DNA of 64,000 nt from Cryptomeria japonica (taxonomy: Eukaryota; Streptophyta; Pinopsida; Cupressales; Cupressaceae). Under the pieces are notes generated by a model that saw only the letters and a list, made by a program, of their open reading frames with translations, was not told the origin of the DNA and did not search any database. Below, one piece after another: positions 45,074 through 57,023 of this stretch. A program made the translations under genes and the position numbers. The stretch is from assembly GCF_030272615.1 (NCBI RefSeq), contig NC_081413.1, positions 555,549,136 to 555,613,135 on the forward strand. The letters are read 5' to 3'. Numbering within the stretch: position 1 is the first letter of the stretch; each line of letters begins with the position of its first letter.

Positions 45074-47872
45074 ATGTCTATTGAAACAAGGTTCCAAGCA
45101 CCAATGATGCAACAAAGTTTGACATATCAACCGACAATGCAATCACAATTCTATCCAACCCAACAACAAGGCAATATCGATCAAACTTTTTATGATGAAA
45201 CAAGTCTCCAAATACAAAAGTTAGAGGAGAAGCTAGCTCAAGAAAATGAGATATTGGAACAAAGGGTGAAAAACATTCAGAAGAATAGATCACAAACATC
45301 CAAAATGTTTCGAAAATTTCCAAGTCAAAATCTAAAGATTGAGCCAATTGATGTAAGATCTCTTCTTGAACGCTCAGACATACCAGCTCTCCTCTCCCAA
45401 ATAGAGATGATGAAACAATTTCAAGAAAAGAGACAACATCAAATTCAACATTATGTGCCTCCACAACAAGAACAAGAAGGTATCTACTATCAATCACATT
45501 TTCAACCAATACAACCAATGGTCCAATTTCAACAATATGTCTGACCAACTATACAATGTCCACAAATAGTTCAACCAATGGTGGAATATCAACAAGTTCA
45601 ATCAACATATCAATGTCAACAACTGCCACCAAAAATTCAAAAACAAAACTTGCAATATGCACCAAGCCAAGTTTCAAACATGTTGGAACAATTGAACCAA
45701 GTCCAATATCAAAACATGACATCAAACCAAGACCAAATTCTTGCCAAACAAGTTCAAATTCCAGATACAACTATGTCAAAACCTAAAAAGAAAGGTGGCT
45801 TTATTGCAAGGCTCTTAAGGAAACTACCAAGTGAGTTTATTGAGGAAGATCAAGATAATATAATTATGTCTAGCAATGCCTCATCCCCCCACAAGAAAAT
45901 TGACTCTCCAGTGGCATCTATCCCTACACCTTTAGAAGTTTCACAAGAACCTTCCATATTGTCCTCATCAAACAATACACCCAAGGATGCAATTATCCAA
46001 GAGCTATCCATAATTGGTTACCAAGATAATCCAATTTGTGATGCACATCCTTGTCATGTTTCAGAAATACAAGACCCAATGCCACCATGCACTTTATTGC
46101 CATTATCTGTTTTAGAGGACCCCCTTCAAAGTCCCTCTTCCTCATGTTCAAGCATTGATTCCTTGCCAGAATTCATCACAAATGTTCAAAGTACATTTCC
46201 TTCATGCCAAAGCATTGATTCCTTGTCAGAATACCCCAAGCATATCCGAAGTCCAACCCCATGTCAAGAGGATAATTTAGAGCATGAAGAAATGAGTCCT
46301 AAAGAAAATCAAGATCAAGATCCTGAAACCTTATCATCCCATACAATTGTTGACCAGGACCCCATGTTCCCAGACACTCATGATGATTCCCCTACTCTTG
46401 TCCACCCTATCCAAAGTCCTATTGACACTCCCTTCCTCGAGCAAGATCAGGATATCCCAGTCCATCCAATCCCAAATGATCCCCTTCCATTTCATGAAAA
46501 AAATGTCCTTTCAAAACCCATTGACATTCCACTTCCTAAGAAAGATCAAGATATCCCTTCCATCCTTTCCAATGATCCCATTGAAAGTCAAGAGAAAAGC
46601 ACCTTTAAAGAGGATTCCAATGATCTTCCTCCTTGTCAAGATCAAATTATTCCTTTAAATCCTCCACAAGATCCATTTGTTCCTCCATCTCCACATCCTA
46701 ATCCAGCATATCCACTCCAAAATCGCATTTCTTTTGATGAAGAGCCTATCATTGAACCATGTCCACTACATGATCCTAATCCCCCTCATGTTCCTGATAC
46801 CCCTCATGATTCTAATGTGTCAGTGCAAGATGTTCATGAACCCTTGACATGCATAATGGGTTCTTCCACTTTGGTGCAATCCGATCCACTTCAAGATCTC
46901 ATTATTTCTCTCATATCATATCCACCTCATAATGGACTCGCGTCTTCTTCCCAAAGAAAAGAGTATCCTACAAGTCAAGATATTCATAAAGGCAAAGGAG
47001 TAGATCTCCATAAGCAAGAATCCCTCCATATCAAAGAAGATCTTAAGGGTCATGGCCTCAGTGAAATTCCTCAAGATGTTGGTACCCCTGCTAAATCCAA
47101 CATCCCTTCACAATCCAAACATATCCCTTCCCCATCATCGCTTCCATCCATTCTAGGTCCCTATATCCCTCCATCTCCTATGCAACATCAGCAAAGGCAC
47201 ACATCTTGGAGAAATTTCCATCAATCCCACAGGCCTCCATATCATTCCCATCCACACCGACATTCATTCCCCCCTCCAAGCAACTTGGATGCCAAGTATA
47301 AAAGTCATAAGTCTAGAAATCCACATGTATTCAAGGATCAACATGTCCAATATAATCGACATGTCAAAACAAAGAACAATATGATCTATAAAGAAAAAAA
47401 TATATCCAAAAGGCCACAAAGGCCCACTGAGAAAAATAAAGCAAAGTCAAAATATATATGGGTTCCTAAATCCCTTGTGTTGGCAATGCACTCCAAGGAA
47501 CCACAAAAGCATGAAAAATCAAAAACCATGTGGATCCCTAAGCAGCTCCTTGAAGCACAAAAGCCTAAAGAAACATCCAACTTGGCATCCAAAATTACTA
47601 TTCCTCCATCCAAACCATCCAAGTCTATTCCTCCATCACCTTCTTTATCCATTTTGGGCCCTTATGTCCCAAAATCCCAAGCTATTCCTCCATCCAAATC
47701 TCACAATCCAAGATCCATTTTTCCTCCATCAATCCACCACTCCTCAAGGTGTGTGCCAATGTCGATCTTGCCAAAATTTCTATCCACTCAAGCCCAATTC
47801 TTCCAATACCCTATCCATTATCCAATGCATATTTTCCATCCTTCGATCCCTTTGATCCCATCCTTTGCATAA
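45074..47872 (+). CDS. G2 Gln/Pro-rich protein, one in-frame stop
   Basis: A single frame of 932 codons runs from MSIETRFQAP to the stop at 47872, interrupted only by TGA at 45542. After that stop an internal ATG at 45578 leaves 764 open codons. The N-terminus is Gln-rich with a short coiled coil (LQIQKLEEKLAQENEILEQR). The middle is Asp/Pro/Ser-rich with loose repeats of 'DQDIP' and 'PIDIPL' type. The C-terminus has paired motifs YIWVPKSLV / TMWIPKQLL and ILGPYIPPSP / ILGPYVPKSQ. No known domain. Its place after the leader is where gag would be, so it may be a divergent structural protein. Residue composition suggests disorder. Confidence 0.6.
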
Positions 47873-48105
47873 ATCCTTGCCTTAGTTTCATATTATTTTC
47901 CATGTCCTTATCCTACCAACGTCTTTGAGCATACTTTTAAAGGTCATGGTCCATTTTTTTTCAAAGCTACTATCCAAACAAAAAGACGCTTGAGTCCTTC
48001 TTCCATCCCCTATCATGTGTCCGTCTTCTATTGAAAAAGTCAAAAAGAGAAAAAAAAAAAGTGAAAAAAAAAGAAAAAGAAGAAAAAAATAAAGAAAAAT
48101 AATTC

Positions 48106-48178
48106 GTCCACTGGTGAAAACCTGGCAAACAGGCGCCTTGGGCAAGTACCATGATGAAAACCTAGCAAACAGGCGTCA
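48106..48178 (+). other. Module shared with G1, two tandem half-units
   Basis: 'ggtgaaaacctggcaaacag' then 'gcgccttgggcaagtaccatg' and 'atgaaaacctagcaaacagg'. Two near-identical halves are separated by GGGCAAGTACCATG. The G1 counterpart is at 30825-30955. An A-rich run (48040-48100) precedes it. Confidence 0.6.
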
Positions 48179-48224
48179 TGTGTAATTTATGAACTTCTTA
48201 CACACCACACTTGGGGGCAAGTTT

Positions 48225-48400
48225 TATCCTATCATATCCTTTTGTCCTTCATTGTTCCATTATCCTATCGAACCCATGTCATACTCCTTCATATCCTATT
48301 GCCCTTCGTTATCCTATCGAACCCCTGTCATTACCCTTCATTATCCTATCATACCCTGTCATTACCCTTCATATCCCATTGTCCCTCATGTCCAGTTTCC
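48225..48400 (+). repeat. Degenerate tandem repeat in the G2 3' region
   Basis: Recurrent 'tatcctatc' with 'gaaccc.tgtcat' and 'cccttcat' phrases at about 50-60 bp spacing, preceded by 'acacttgggggcaag'. The three ORFs here are by-products. Confidence 0.6.
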
Positions 48401-48899
48401 CTTTCCACCTTTGATCTTGACAAGCCTGAGGATCTTCATGAGCATCATGCATCTTGTTTGCAGCTTTTAGTCCATCATAGCTTTTGGTCATTTATCTATT
48501 TGCTTATTATAACTTTTCATCCATATTCCCTAGCATATTGCGACTTTCTGCCACTATCCTGTATCCTTCCCCGACCTTCAGTCCATGTCCCTTATCCATT
48601 CTTGGTCTTTCTTATCCTATCCATATCTTATCACTATCCATACACTCTTTTTCATTCCTTGATCTTGATCTGACATAAGGACGCAAAATTTAAACATGGT
48701 TTCAGAAACCTCTTGACATGTCCCTCATGCCATTTCACTGCTTTACATTGTCATATCCAGTCTCTTGTCCCATCACGCCATAGCCCTCGAAAATTGCATC
48801 CGCATTGTCTCCATAATAAAGGCCTTTGCCTTCCCTCTATCCACCATCATTTCAGAAAGCCTATTTATTCACCTGTCATATTCCTTGCCTTGCTAGATA

Positions 48900-49050
48900 C
48901 TGGGGGTAAAATCCGAAAAAATCGAATAATGTCCTGAAAAAATCCAAAAAAAATTGAATAATGTCCTGAAAAAAGTCATAAAAATTGAAAAATGTTCTGA
49001 AAAAAGTCAAAAAGAAAGTTAGATAAAGTCCTGAAAAAAACGCAATTTTT
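48900..49050 (+). repeat. Tandem 'atgtcctgaaaaaa' repeats
   Basis: Four to five units of about 38 bp with the core 'aatgtcctgaaaaaa' and intervening 'aaaattgaa'. Non-coding. Confidence 0.65.
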
Positions 49051-50458
49051 TTTTGTAAAACTCCAAAAACAAAAACAAACATTTTGCAAATAATTATTCC
49101 TTTTGTGCATAGACAGATTGTTGAGCATACATCCAACGACAATCACTTCAACACTGCGCATTAATGGAATCATGCGTTAACAGATGAACTTTTTCAATCA
49201 AACCAAGCATTCAAACTGATCCAAACTTTCATATCAATTGCAATCAGCATCAAAATCATTTGTCCTTGTCCCTACTGTCATGGGTCTTATACAGGGTGTG
49301 GTATACTCGAAACCAGACTATGTCCTGTCTTAGACGGGGTACCACATGTCCTGAAACTAGACAGCATGATCGTCCTATCAGCACTTTCAACTTTTGACAA
49401 TGAAGATCAAGATGTTTGTTTGATTTGTTGGCATTTGTGTATCTTATCTTTTTATTGATTTATCTTTGGCTTCGATCATGTTCCTATGTTGCTCGATGAT
49501 GTCACTGAGTGATTTAGAGTGACCGGGATGGCTCATGGTCCCTTTCTTCTTTTGATTGTGATTGTCATTTGTCTGTGATGTGTCTGTCTTTTGCAAAAAG
49601 GGTTGCATTTCAGCTCTGGCCTTCAATGCCATGATGCTACACATCCATTTTGCTACATAAAAATAACGGTTCTCACCTACAAAGTGCATTACTGAAAGCA
49701 AGTTTTTCATCATCTCTCACTGTCCTCTATCTCATTTCTTACTAACATTTCTTCCGTCAGTCCGGATAGTCAGTTCGGTCTAGTGCTCCGATATCCAAAC
49801 ACATATGCAGTATCTTGCATTCATTGGTTAGTACATTTGCATTCCATCACATATTACATCAAGCATTTTATCCATTTCATTTCATAAATACATCAAAAAC
49901 ACATAAAAATATATCCATACATGTTCATACACAGTGCATAAGTCATCCATACATGGAAAATAACTTCAAATCATAACACATTGCATCCCATCATATCGAT
50001 GCATATCATATCGCATATCATAATAATATCGGAGTACAAAATCGGACTGTCTGTCCTAAGTATGGCCCGTAGGCTGACTACAACATGTCAAACTACATAA
50101 TGTCCACTGTCTGTCATAAGGAGCACGTGCCTCTGTCACTGGGTTCTCCCTCTATCCTCCTCATCCCTACCATGTCTCAAGTCCTGCTAATGTATCTCTG
50201 TCCGTGCTTCTGAGTCTATGTCGTAACATGAAACAGTCTGGTCGATTCTCCCGCGTGATCAACGGATACTGTCGACTTTGCATCATAATTGGGGCACATT
50301 TTGTCAGTTTTAGGGTTTGCTCCTACGGGTTGCATTTCCTCATTTTCATGTCCACCTCAGGGTGTTTTTCATCTATTCTGACCTATCCTACCCTTATCCC
50401 CCCTTTTCGGCTCATTTGCATGTTGTTTTGGACCAAAATTGAGTTCCCAATGCACAAC
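49051..50458 (+). other. G2 3' region, no gene seen
   Basis: Nothing recognisable as coding. An 89-codon minus-strand ORF (49444-49713) and a 142-codon plus ORF (50204-50632) have no supporting motif or conservation, and the latter runs through the repeat array. The sequence is rich in 'tgtcct' and 'catatc' phrases. Confidence 0.5.
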
Positions 50459-50612
50459 TGCGCTTGTGTCAAGAAACCTGCGCTTGTGTCATGTAACCGT
50501 TGCTTGTGTCATGTAACCTGCACTTGTGTACCCTTACACAAGCGTAGAAGACCTCACACAAGCGCAGAAGACCTTACACAAGCGCAGAAGACCCTACACA
50601 AGCACAGAAGTC
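50459..50612 (+). repeat. Inverted array of 20-bp repeats, G2 3' region
   Basis: Four sense units (GCGCTTGTGT type near 50459, 50480, 50500 and 50520) are followed at once by four antisense units (ACACAAGCGC type near 50536, 50556, 50576 and 50596). All are on a 20-bp period. The array folds into one long imperfect hairpin. Confidence 0.85.
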
Positions 50613-51094
50613 AGTTTCTGCATCCCCTGTAGGACCCGAAATGTCCCGCAAGAAAGTCAAATTCATGAAATTGAAAACATGGGTTTTTGAGATACATATC
50701 ACTGCTCCCACATCATCTGGTCATTTGTACATGTGTACACGTTCTCTGAGGTGATCTACCAGTTGAATGTTCGTCATCTCTCTGCAAGTGTCCTTTTCCA
50801 GAGCAACAAATCCTCTTCTTGGGCTAGTGCAAATGAACAATTTTTACCCTCTTGGTCTCATTTATAGCTCTTTGTCATTGCATAGATGGACGTGCATCCT
50901 CTCCATCTTATGTTGGTCGTGGTCTTGTGCACCTTAAATTGCTTGTCCTTCATGCATCCGATCTCCGATTGTCAGTCCGTTCGATCCTATCATTTTTATC
51001 GACCAATTGGCCTCTTTCCTGCATGTTTCCGGCCAATTCCTCGAGGGGGCATGCATATGTCATTATTATTGTCTGGGGCATTTTCATTATTGTT
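50613..51094 (+). other. G2 sequence before the PPT
   Basis: No gene or repeat recognised. Two overlapping ORFs of 82 and 99 codons in different frames are not supported. Confidence 0.4.
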
Positions 51095-51140
51095 CTTTGA
51101 AACAACGCTTAAAATCGCATTGTCTCAAAGAGGGGCAAAA
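51095..51140 (+). promoter_or_regulatory. G2 PPT and adjoining hairpin
   Basis: CTTTGAAACAACGC (51095-51108) can pair with GCATTGTCTCAAAG (51117-51130). The PPT AAAGAGGGGCAAAA ends directly at the 3' LTR. The arm and PPT sequences match G1; the loop does not. Confidence 0.7.
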
Positions 51141-52372
51141 TGTAGACACCTAAAAATGGTCAACGCTTGCGGAGTCATACTTTAACATTTGCGCATTGCC
51201 TCATTTTAGGTTTTTGCGTCACATTAACATTTCTCCTATGATTCACACTTGGTCTTTATAATTTGTTTCCATCGAGTCATTCTTCTGTATTCTTCATTCA
51301 TCTCGCCTTCTAATTTGGTCTTGTCGACAACAACCTTCAGTCATGATTGTGGTCGATCTTTGTCCTTGTCAATCTTATCATATTGCGATCGATTCGTCCA
51401 TCGATCCTTGTCCTTTTCAATCATGTCAATTTGGTCAATTTGTCATTGATTTTTGTCAACCAATCTCAATCAAATCATTTATCAACACTGGTCATTTATC
51501 AATCCAAAATCAAATCAAATCGAGTCAATTATCTTTCAAGACCTAATTCATCTCTTTAGGGTTTCGTGATTTAATCATTTAACCTTGTTTGTCATTTCTC
51601 TCTCTAGGATTAATAAATTATTTATTTATCCTAAGTCTTCTCATTGCAATTAAATGTTCATTTAATTGGCTAATTATTCCTCTTTTGTGAATTAATTAAT
51701 AAATGAGAAATTATTAATTAATTTACCTATTTTTCATCAATTTCCTAATTTCCAAGTCATTATTTCCAACTTAATTTTCTAATTTCTCCTAAATGTCTAT
51801 TTCTATTTCAAAATCTTGTCATAAATCCTTGCATAGCAATTTGTCATAAATTGTCATAAATTGTCATAAATCTTTGCATAGCAATTTGTCATAGACATGT
51901 CATAATTTTGCTATTCTTGATTTGAATTTCCATTCGAATCACTATCATGCTAATCTTGTCATCTCTCCAATTTGTCTATAAATTGGATGATCTTCATCAA
52001 TCAAGGCTAATTGGTAATTGATAATAATCCCTAATCAGACTATTGAATTTACGCTTCGAGTATTCTTGTGTCAATGTCAATCTTGCTTTCACAATTAGGT
52101 GTATGCACTTGAAGGTGAGATCCACAACAAACCTATTTGGAGAAGAAAGAAGAACAATGGAGCCGCATGAAGGAGCATTTGAACCCCATCTTTGGTTTGC
52201 ATGATCTTTGATTTTGAATGTTTTATTTCATGTCTCTATTGATAGTGTTGTTTAGGATAGATCATTGCAATGTGTGTTTGTGATTGAGCTAATAATGATT
52301 GTGATTGAGCTAATAATGATTAATATGTCTTTATATATATTGCTTTGATGATTCCTATTTCCTAACACCACA
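51141..52372 (+). repeat. G2 3' LTR (1232 bp)
   Basis: Identical in plan to the 5' LTR. It is longer by one extra 'ttgtcataaa' unit near 51850 and a single C near 51390. Confidence 0.95.
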
Positions 52373-52482
52373 ACCATAAGTTCATCATAGGCTTTCTCAG
52401 ACTAAGCTAGATGCCGAGTAAGCTCCCTCATAGAGTATTCCCCCATATCTCCTTTCAAGTGTTTAAACTTATAGAAAGGTTG

Positions 52483-52494
52483 GCTCTGATACCA
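52483..52494 (-). promoter_or_regulatory. X1 primer-binding site
   Basis: The minus strand reads TGGTATCAGAGC, the iMet PBS, two bases from LTR 2. Confidence 0.9.
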
Positions 52495-52496
52495 AT

Positions 52497-53638
52497 TGAT
52501 GAATACTAAGAGGCGGGGGGGGTGAATTAGTATACAAAAAAATGTTGTACTAAAGAACTTAAACAATCTAGCAGATAATTGGTAAGATAGTTTAACAAAC
52601 AAACTGGTTATGATACATACAAACCAAATAGAAAATAAGACATTCACCCACAGGAGCAACACCACCATAGCACAAGATATTAGATGTGGAAATCCAAATG
52701 GGAAAAACCACGGTGAGATGAAACTCACAATTCACTATCTTCAGAATAGGAACCAAACTGGTTAAGGTCAGACCAGTTAAGGTCTTACAATGTTCTTTAC
52801 TACAATAGATCCTGATAGGAATCTCAAACTCTGTTATGAGATAAGTCTGATTAAAGACTACTTTGTTAGAGTATTTCAAATTCACAGATGTGAACCACCT
52901 TGTTAGAGGATTTTACAAAAGGGTTTTTAAGCCTACCTTATTAAGGGCTTCAGACTTGTCGAAGAGATGAGTAATCAACAAGTGAGTGATCTAGCATATA
53001 GCACATATTGCTTGATTAGATCCTTGATAGTTCTCTCTTAATGCATTCTAGCATTACTTCAGTCTTCAACTCATTCGCACTCTTTCTTCTCTCGCTGACC
53101 TAACTTCTTCTTCTTGGTCACACAATTAAAAAATCATCCATAACCTAAAAACCTTTGCTTCCCATGAAACCCTAACCCTAGACATGATGTTCGTATAAAG
53201 TAGCCTGATTTCATGTCGGTCCAATAGGATTATAATACAATAACTTAGGTGCAGTGCATCTGGACACATTTGGTAACACGGTACAACATCACCGCCAAAG
53301 TGTCGGCGTCACCAAACAAACAGTAGAAGAGTACTTCACAAATATTACCGGTTCATACAAGATGCCAGTTTACATAAAATGTTGGTTGCCAGTTTGACAA
53401 CGTGAAGACTGGGAAACATGAATTGTGCCACTTCATTCCATCGATCGTCTTGGAGTCTTTATACCGCTTGAGACTAGTAAACACTTTATGCAAAACACCT
53501 ATAGTCAAAAGACTACAATATATCATACCAGTGAAACACATACTGGTTGAGAATAACATGCACATACAAAAAGTGATCTCTAAGCAAGTGTGTGTCCATC
53601 AATGACTATCACAACAAAAATGACAAGCAATGCCAACA
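52497..53638 (-). repeat. X LTR 2 (shared middle LTR, 1142 bp)
   Basis: It serves as 5' LTR of X1 and 3' LTR of X2. The half towards 53638 is closer to LTR 3 than to LTR 1 (for example 'cggcgtcaccaaacaaac'). No TSD is found around it: 5 bp before it is CCAAT, from the X1 PBS. It ends GCCAACA, followed by the X2 PPT. Confidence 0.85.
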
Positions 53639-53912
53639 ATCTCCCCCTTTGGCATTGATGGCAACACTTAGGAAAATTTTGACATCTAAGTGTTTTCCAA
53701 AAATAGAATTGCTCAAAAATAGAATTGCTTCGCCTAAGCATATACACTATCCCTTTGCAAAAATACAATGTATACTATTCCCTTACAAAAATAAACAATA
53801 TGAAAGTATACATCATGAAAATCATCAAAATTTATATCCTTTTCCCCCTTTTCCAACAATGACAAATAGAGTTAACTAAGTCATGTTCAGTTTATATACA
53901 AATAATAAGAGT
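53639..53912 (-). promoter_or_regulatory. X2 3' UTR and PPT
   Basis: The PPT (minus-strand GCCAAAGGGGGAGAT) abuts LTR 2 at 53639-53653. A second purine tract is near 53843-53850. No gene. Confidence 0.7.
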
Positions 53913-56900
53913 TTATGACAACAAGGAGTGAAATTTGTCAAAAATAGATTCAAAGTCCTTCAAAAATTGCTTCATGGAGAGGGACCATAACTCACGTACG
54001 GAGGCAGCCACTTCTTTCTCTTTCTGCATCTGGGAGACTTGTTCTTCCATGGCATCAAGTGTGCTCATCTCCTGAGTCACTGTTAGGGCGTCCAAATTTA
54101 GATAGCATTTCTGGAGTATTTGCAGATGTGGGAATAGAATTTGTTGGAGTTCCTACAAGTCCCGAGTCCTATTGCTGATTTCAAGCTCTACCTTTGCAGA
54201 CTGGATATGAAACTAGTGAACGATTTGCCCATAAGCTTAAAAAGACTCATATGGCGATTTGAAGGTGCTTATGTAAGTCTGTGGATCTGTTTTAAGCTTT
54301 TCTATTTGAATAAGCACATCATCACAAAAGAGATGTGGTTGGCATATCTTACTAAGAAGTAGATTTCCTTCATCCAGAGCATCACGAATATCCTTTTGGG
54401 CTTTGAGAAGATCAGACTGAAGCTTAGTCAGCTTCTTTACCAAGGCAATGTTTAGGGCCTTTTGATGCTCTTTCTTTGCATTTGCCTCTGCAACCTCTTC
54501 CAGGTTCTGCACCTAATCATCCACTAATGTACATAGAAGCTTTAATTGAGCTAGTGGGGAGTCAGTATTTGGAAGGGTTGTGCCAGGTAACAATCCAGTA
54601 AGAGTGTCCACTGTAGTTTGGACCACATCTTGTTCCTTCTTCCTCCTTAGTTCTTCTAACCATTCTTGAGCAACCTTAATGCTCTGTAGCAGCTCCATTT
54701 CATTGGTAGACTGGAGGTCAATAGGACTGGTGAGTTCAGCCAGTTTGGCTTGACTATCAGTTGCCTTTGGAGTCTCCATCTGAGTACTCTTTGTCACTTT
54801 CTCTTCTTCCTTCCTTTTCTTTTTTGCTTCCTTCTTCTTTTTTGCATCCTCTTGTTTCTTTCTCTCTTCTTCCTCTCTTCTCTTTTCTTCTCCTTTCCTA
54901 TCCTCTTCTTCTTTCTTCTTATGTTCATTTTCTTGCTTCTTTTTCTCTTCTTCCTCTTTTCTGTCTTCCTCCTCTTTCAGTTTCTTCTCATCCTATTTCT
55001 GTTTAATCTCTTGTTCAGCTTGTTTCTCCTGTCCTGTTTCTACTGATGGATCTGCTTCTTCTAGAGCATTGACATCAATAGTCTTTGCAGGCTCAATGAT
55101 CGGGTTTCCTTCATTTTCAAAGACCTCATCTGATTAGTTGATCTCTGGTGCTATCCTAGCCTTCAGATTTGCTTGGAGTGCATTGTAGGTGCGTACAATA
55201 GTCACCATGTGGAGATGGGTGTCTTTTTCCACATGATCAACTCGACCTTCCAACAACCAGAGTCTTCTCCTTCTTGTGAAGAACAAACCTTTATTTTGGT
55301 TGATGACTTCAAACAGCTCAGAGTTGGATAGCTCAGGAAAGTACTAGGCAAATACTTTCTCCCTTATTTCCATTTCCTTTTCTATGGCAATGTGCCATTT
55401 GTTATCTAATGACTTATACAAAGAATTCGGTGTCTCAGATCTAATTTCTGAGGGTGACCGGTCATTAATACATAAGTATCTGATAACTTCTTGTTCCACT
55501 TCCTCTTTCTCATCAATGGTAAAATAATCAAAACAATCAATTAAATCATTTAACAATTTTCTCCTAATATTTTTAATAGTTCTTTGACAATGTGTCAAAG
55601 GCTTGTAAGAGGAAATGTCAATAGTTACCAGTGCAAAAGTTGTCGGTTCATTCTTTGTCTTTTTCTTTGTTTATGTTGTCTTTATAGGCTGCTCTTCTGA
55701 CTCAGTCTCTTCAAAGTCTGCCATGTTGCCTTTAGTATTCCGCTTCCTCTCAAAAAATTTAGCGGGTACAGTTTTCAGTTTCTTCTTAGATGGTGACCAC
55801 TTGGTCACTTTTGGACTTGCTCCAGTAACTGGTGCTGATGCTAAAGGTACATACTTTCCCTTCTTTTCTGAGGGGTTTTTGACCAGTGTCATCCTCTCCA
55901 GATAGGTGTCGGTTCTTTTTGCCTTTGGATCTAGAGGTGAGGCAATAAGGATAGAGGCATACTCTTCCAACATATCATACCCAACCTCATATCCCATCGG
56001 CTCAACTTCCTCCTGTCTGGGCTCTATCGCCTCCATTATGCACTCATCAATTGTGATGGTGAAGCAGATATTATCCTCATACTTTTTGACTATATCACCG
56101 GATATCCTCATCCTTAGGCTCATCTTGCCTTTAAATTCATCAAAGTACCTATTCAAGACTTTAGGGTGATCGGATCTAACAACTTGCAGGCTTTCTTTGA
56201 TTTTCTTGGTTACCGGTTGGTCCGTAGACCACTGAATCTCTCCAACTCCTGGGAAATATCCCTAAAAGTAGAAGAATAGCCCAACTAGTAGTTGCCCAAA
56301 CTTAAACCTTAGTGCATTGTCCTATTTGACTAGTTTTAGGTTAAGGAGAAGTTGTCTTTGCATTTCGGTGCATAGATAAAATGATGCATCCTCCTTGATC
56401 ATCTTGTATGCTGCATTTACCACTGCACCAAAGATAGAATTAATTATGCTTGTAGAGAACATCCGGTAGCCTATCACCATGCAAGCATACTTAACCAGAT
56501 CATCCTGGATGGAATTTACCATCATTCCTCTTGAGTCACCCATTGAACTGGTGAGCTTTGTCATTTTAGTCTTGCTTATCTTCCTTAGGGCTGGTACTTC
56601 ACCGGTGTTGCGAAAACTGGTGACAGAATGAATAGCCTCTGGTGTTATGTCATGAGTCCTTTCAAGATACATCTTATCACCATGAACCCTACTCAAAGTG
56701 ATCCTGATATGATCATCTGTGAATTCTTCAAGGAAATAAACAACATTGTGTATTTTCTTCTTCTTTAGGATGCTATACTCTGATTTGATCTTTTTATCCT
56801 TCCCACAGAATAAACCTAGCTGTGAGTGGATTGCTAGAGACCCTAGGTCTTCAATTTTACAGTCAATGTAATATGAAATTCCTTCTTCCACTATTACACT

Positions 56901-56999
56901 GGTAGGTACTTGAGATAGGGCATTATATTTGGACTTGCATTGAATGAAATTCATAGACTCAACAGGTACGCTAGAGCTAGCATGTGATGCGGAAGACAT
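53913..56999 (-). pseudogene. X2 ORF2: about 1,030-codon protein of unknown function, stops only
   Basis: The recognisable pieces from MSSASHASSS (56999) to FHSLLS (53913) all fall in one reading frame, broken by about ten in-frame stops (for example at 56322, 55671, 55344, about 55132, 54994, 54513 and 54237). The frame holds the N-terminal domain (IDCKIEDLGSLAIHSQLGLF, then RFKFGQLLVGLFFYF near 56290), VVKKYEDNICF-like sequence, a Lys/Pro linker, an acidic stretch, a Lys/Glu-rich coiled segment (about 54800-55000) and a helical C-terminus. Many stops look like C-to-T changes in Gln, Arg or Trp codons. It aligns with Y ORF2 throughout. No known enzyme domain. Confidence 0.8.
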
Positions 57000-57023
57000 G
57001 ATAAAACAGAAAGCTCATAAAAT

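Larger units (their letters stand above)
41773..52372 (+). mobile_element. G2: non-autonomous gypsy-type element encoding a Gln/Pro-rich protein
   Basis: LTRs at 41773-42993 and 51141-52372 differ at about 10 bases plus two small indels. The TSD ACCAT is at 41768-41772 and 52373-52377; the uninterrupted site is in X2 at 60317-60321. LTR start (TGTAGACACCTAAAA), PPT, leader blocks and a 3' module are shared with G1. The only large ORF (45074-47872) has no capsid, protease, RT or integrase motif. The low LTR divergence suggests it is the youngest or among the youngest insertions here. Confidence 0.9.
40561..52446 (-). pseudogene. X1 ORF1, split by G2
   Basis: The likely start is the ATG at 52446, about 50 bp after the PBS (MGEYSMRELT). 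G2 interrupts it after SEKAYDELMV. The rest (41772 to 40561) holds a coiled coil (LIHEVEKLNVEKLNLRRDLE, DKDQEISKLKQEISALTAQL) and zinc knuckles: FFNRLKEGHTANVC (Cys lost), CCACNKFGHKAFEC (intact), a degenerate YVSSHGHGHTTGTC, and CYHCNKVGHIARFY (last Cys lost). Stops at 52416, 40948 and about 40936 lie in the same frame. It is gag-like by layout. Confidence 0.75.

Noticed and set aside
48189-48678. Overlapping plus-strand ORFs of 64-143 codons rich in Ser, Pro and Tyr
   Set aside because: Several frames of the same degenerate tandem repeat are open at once; no sign of selection.
50459-50612. CRISPR-like periodic repeats
   Set aside because: Units are 20 bp with no spacers, switch orientation midway and lie inside a plant LTR element.
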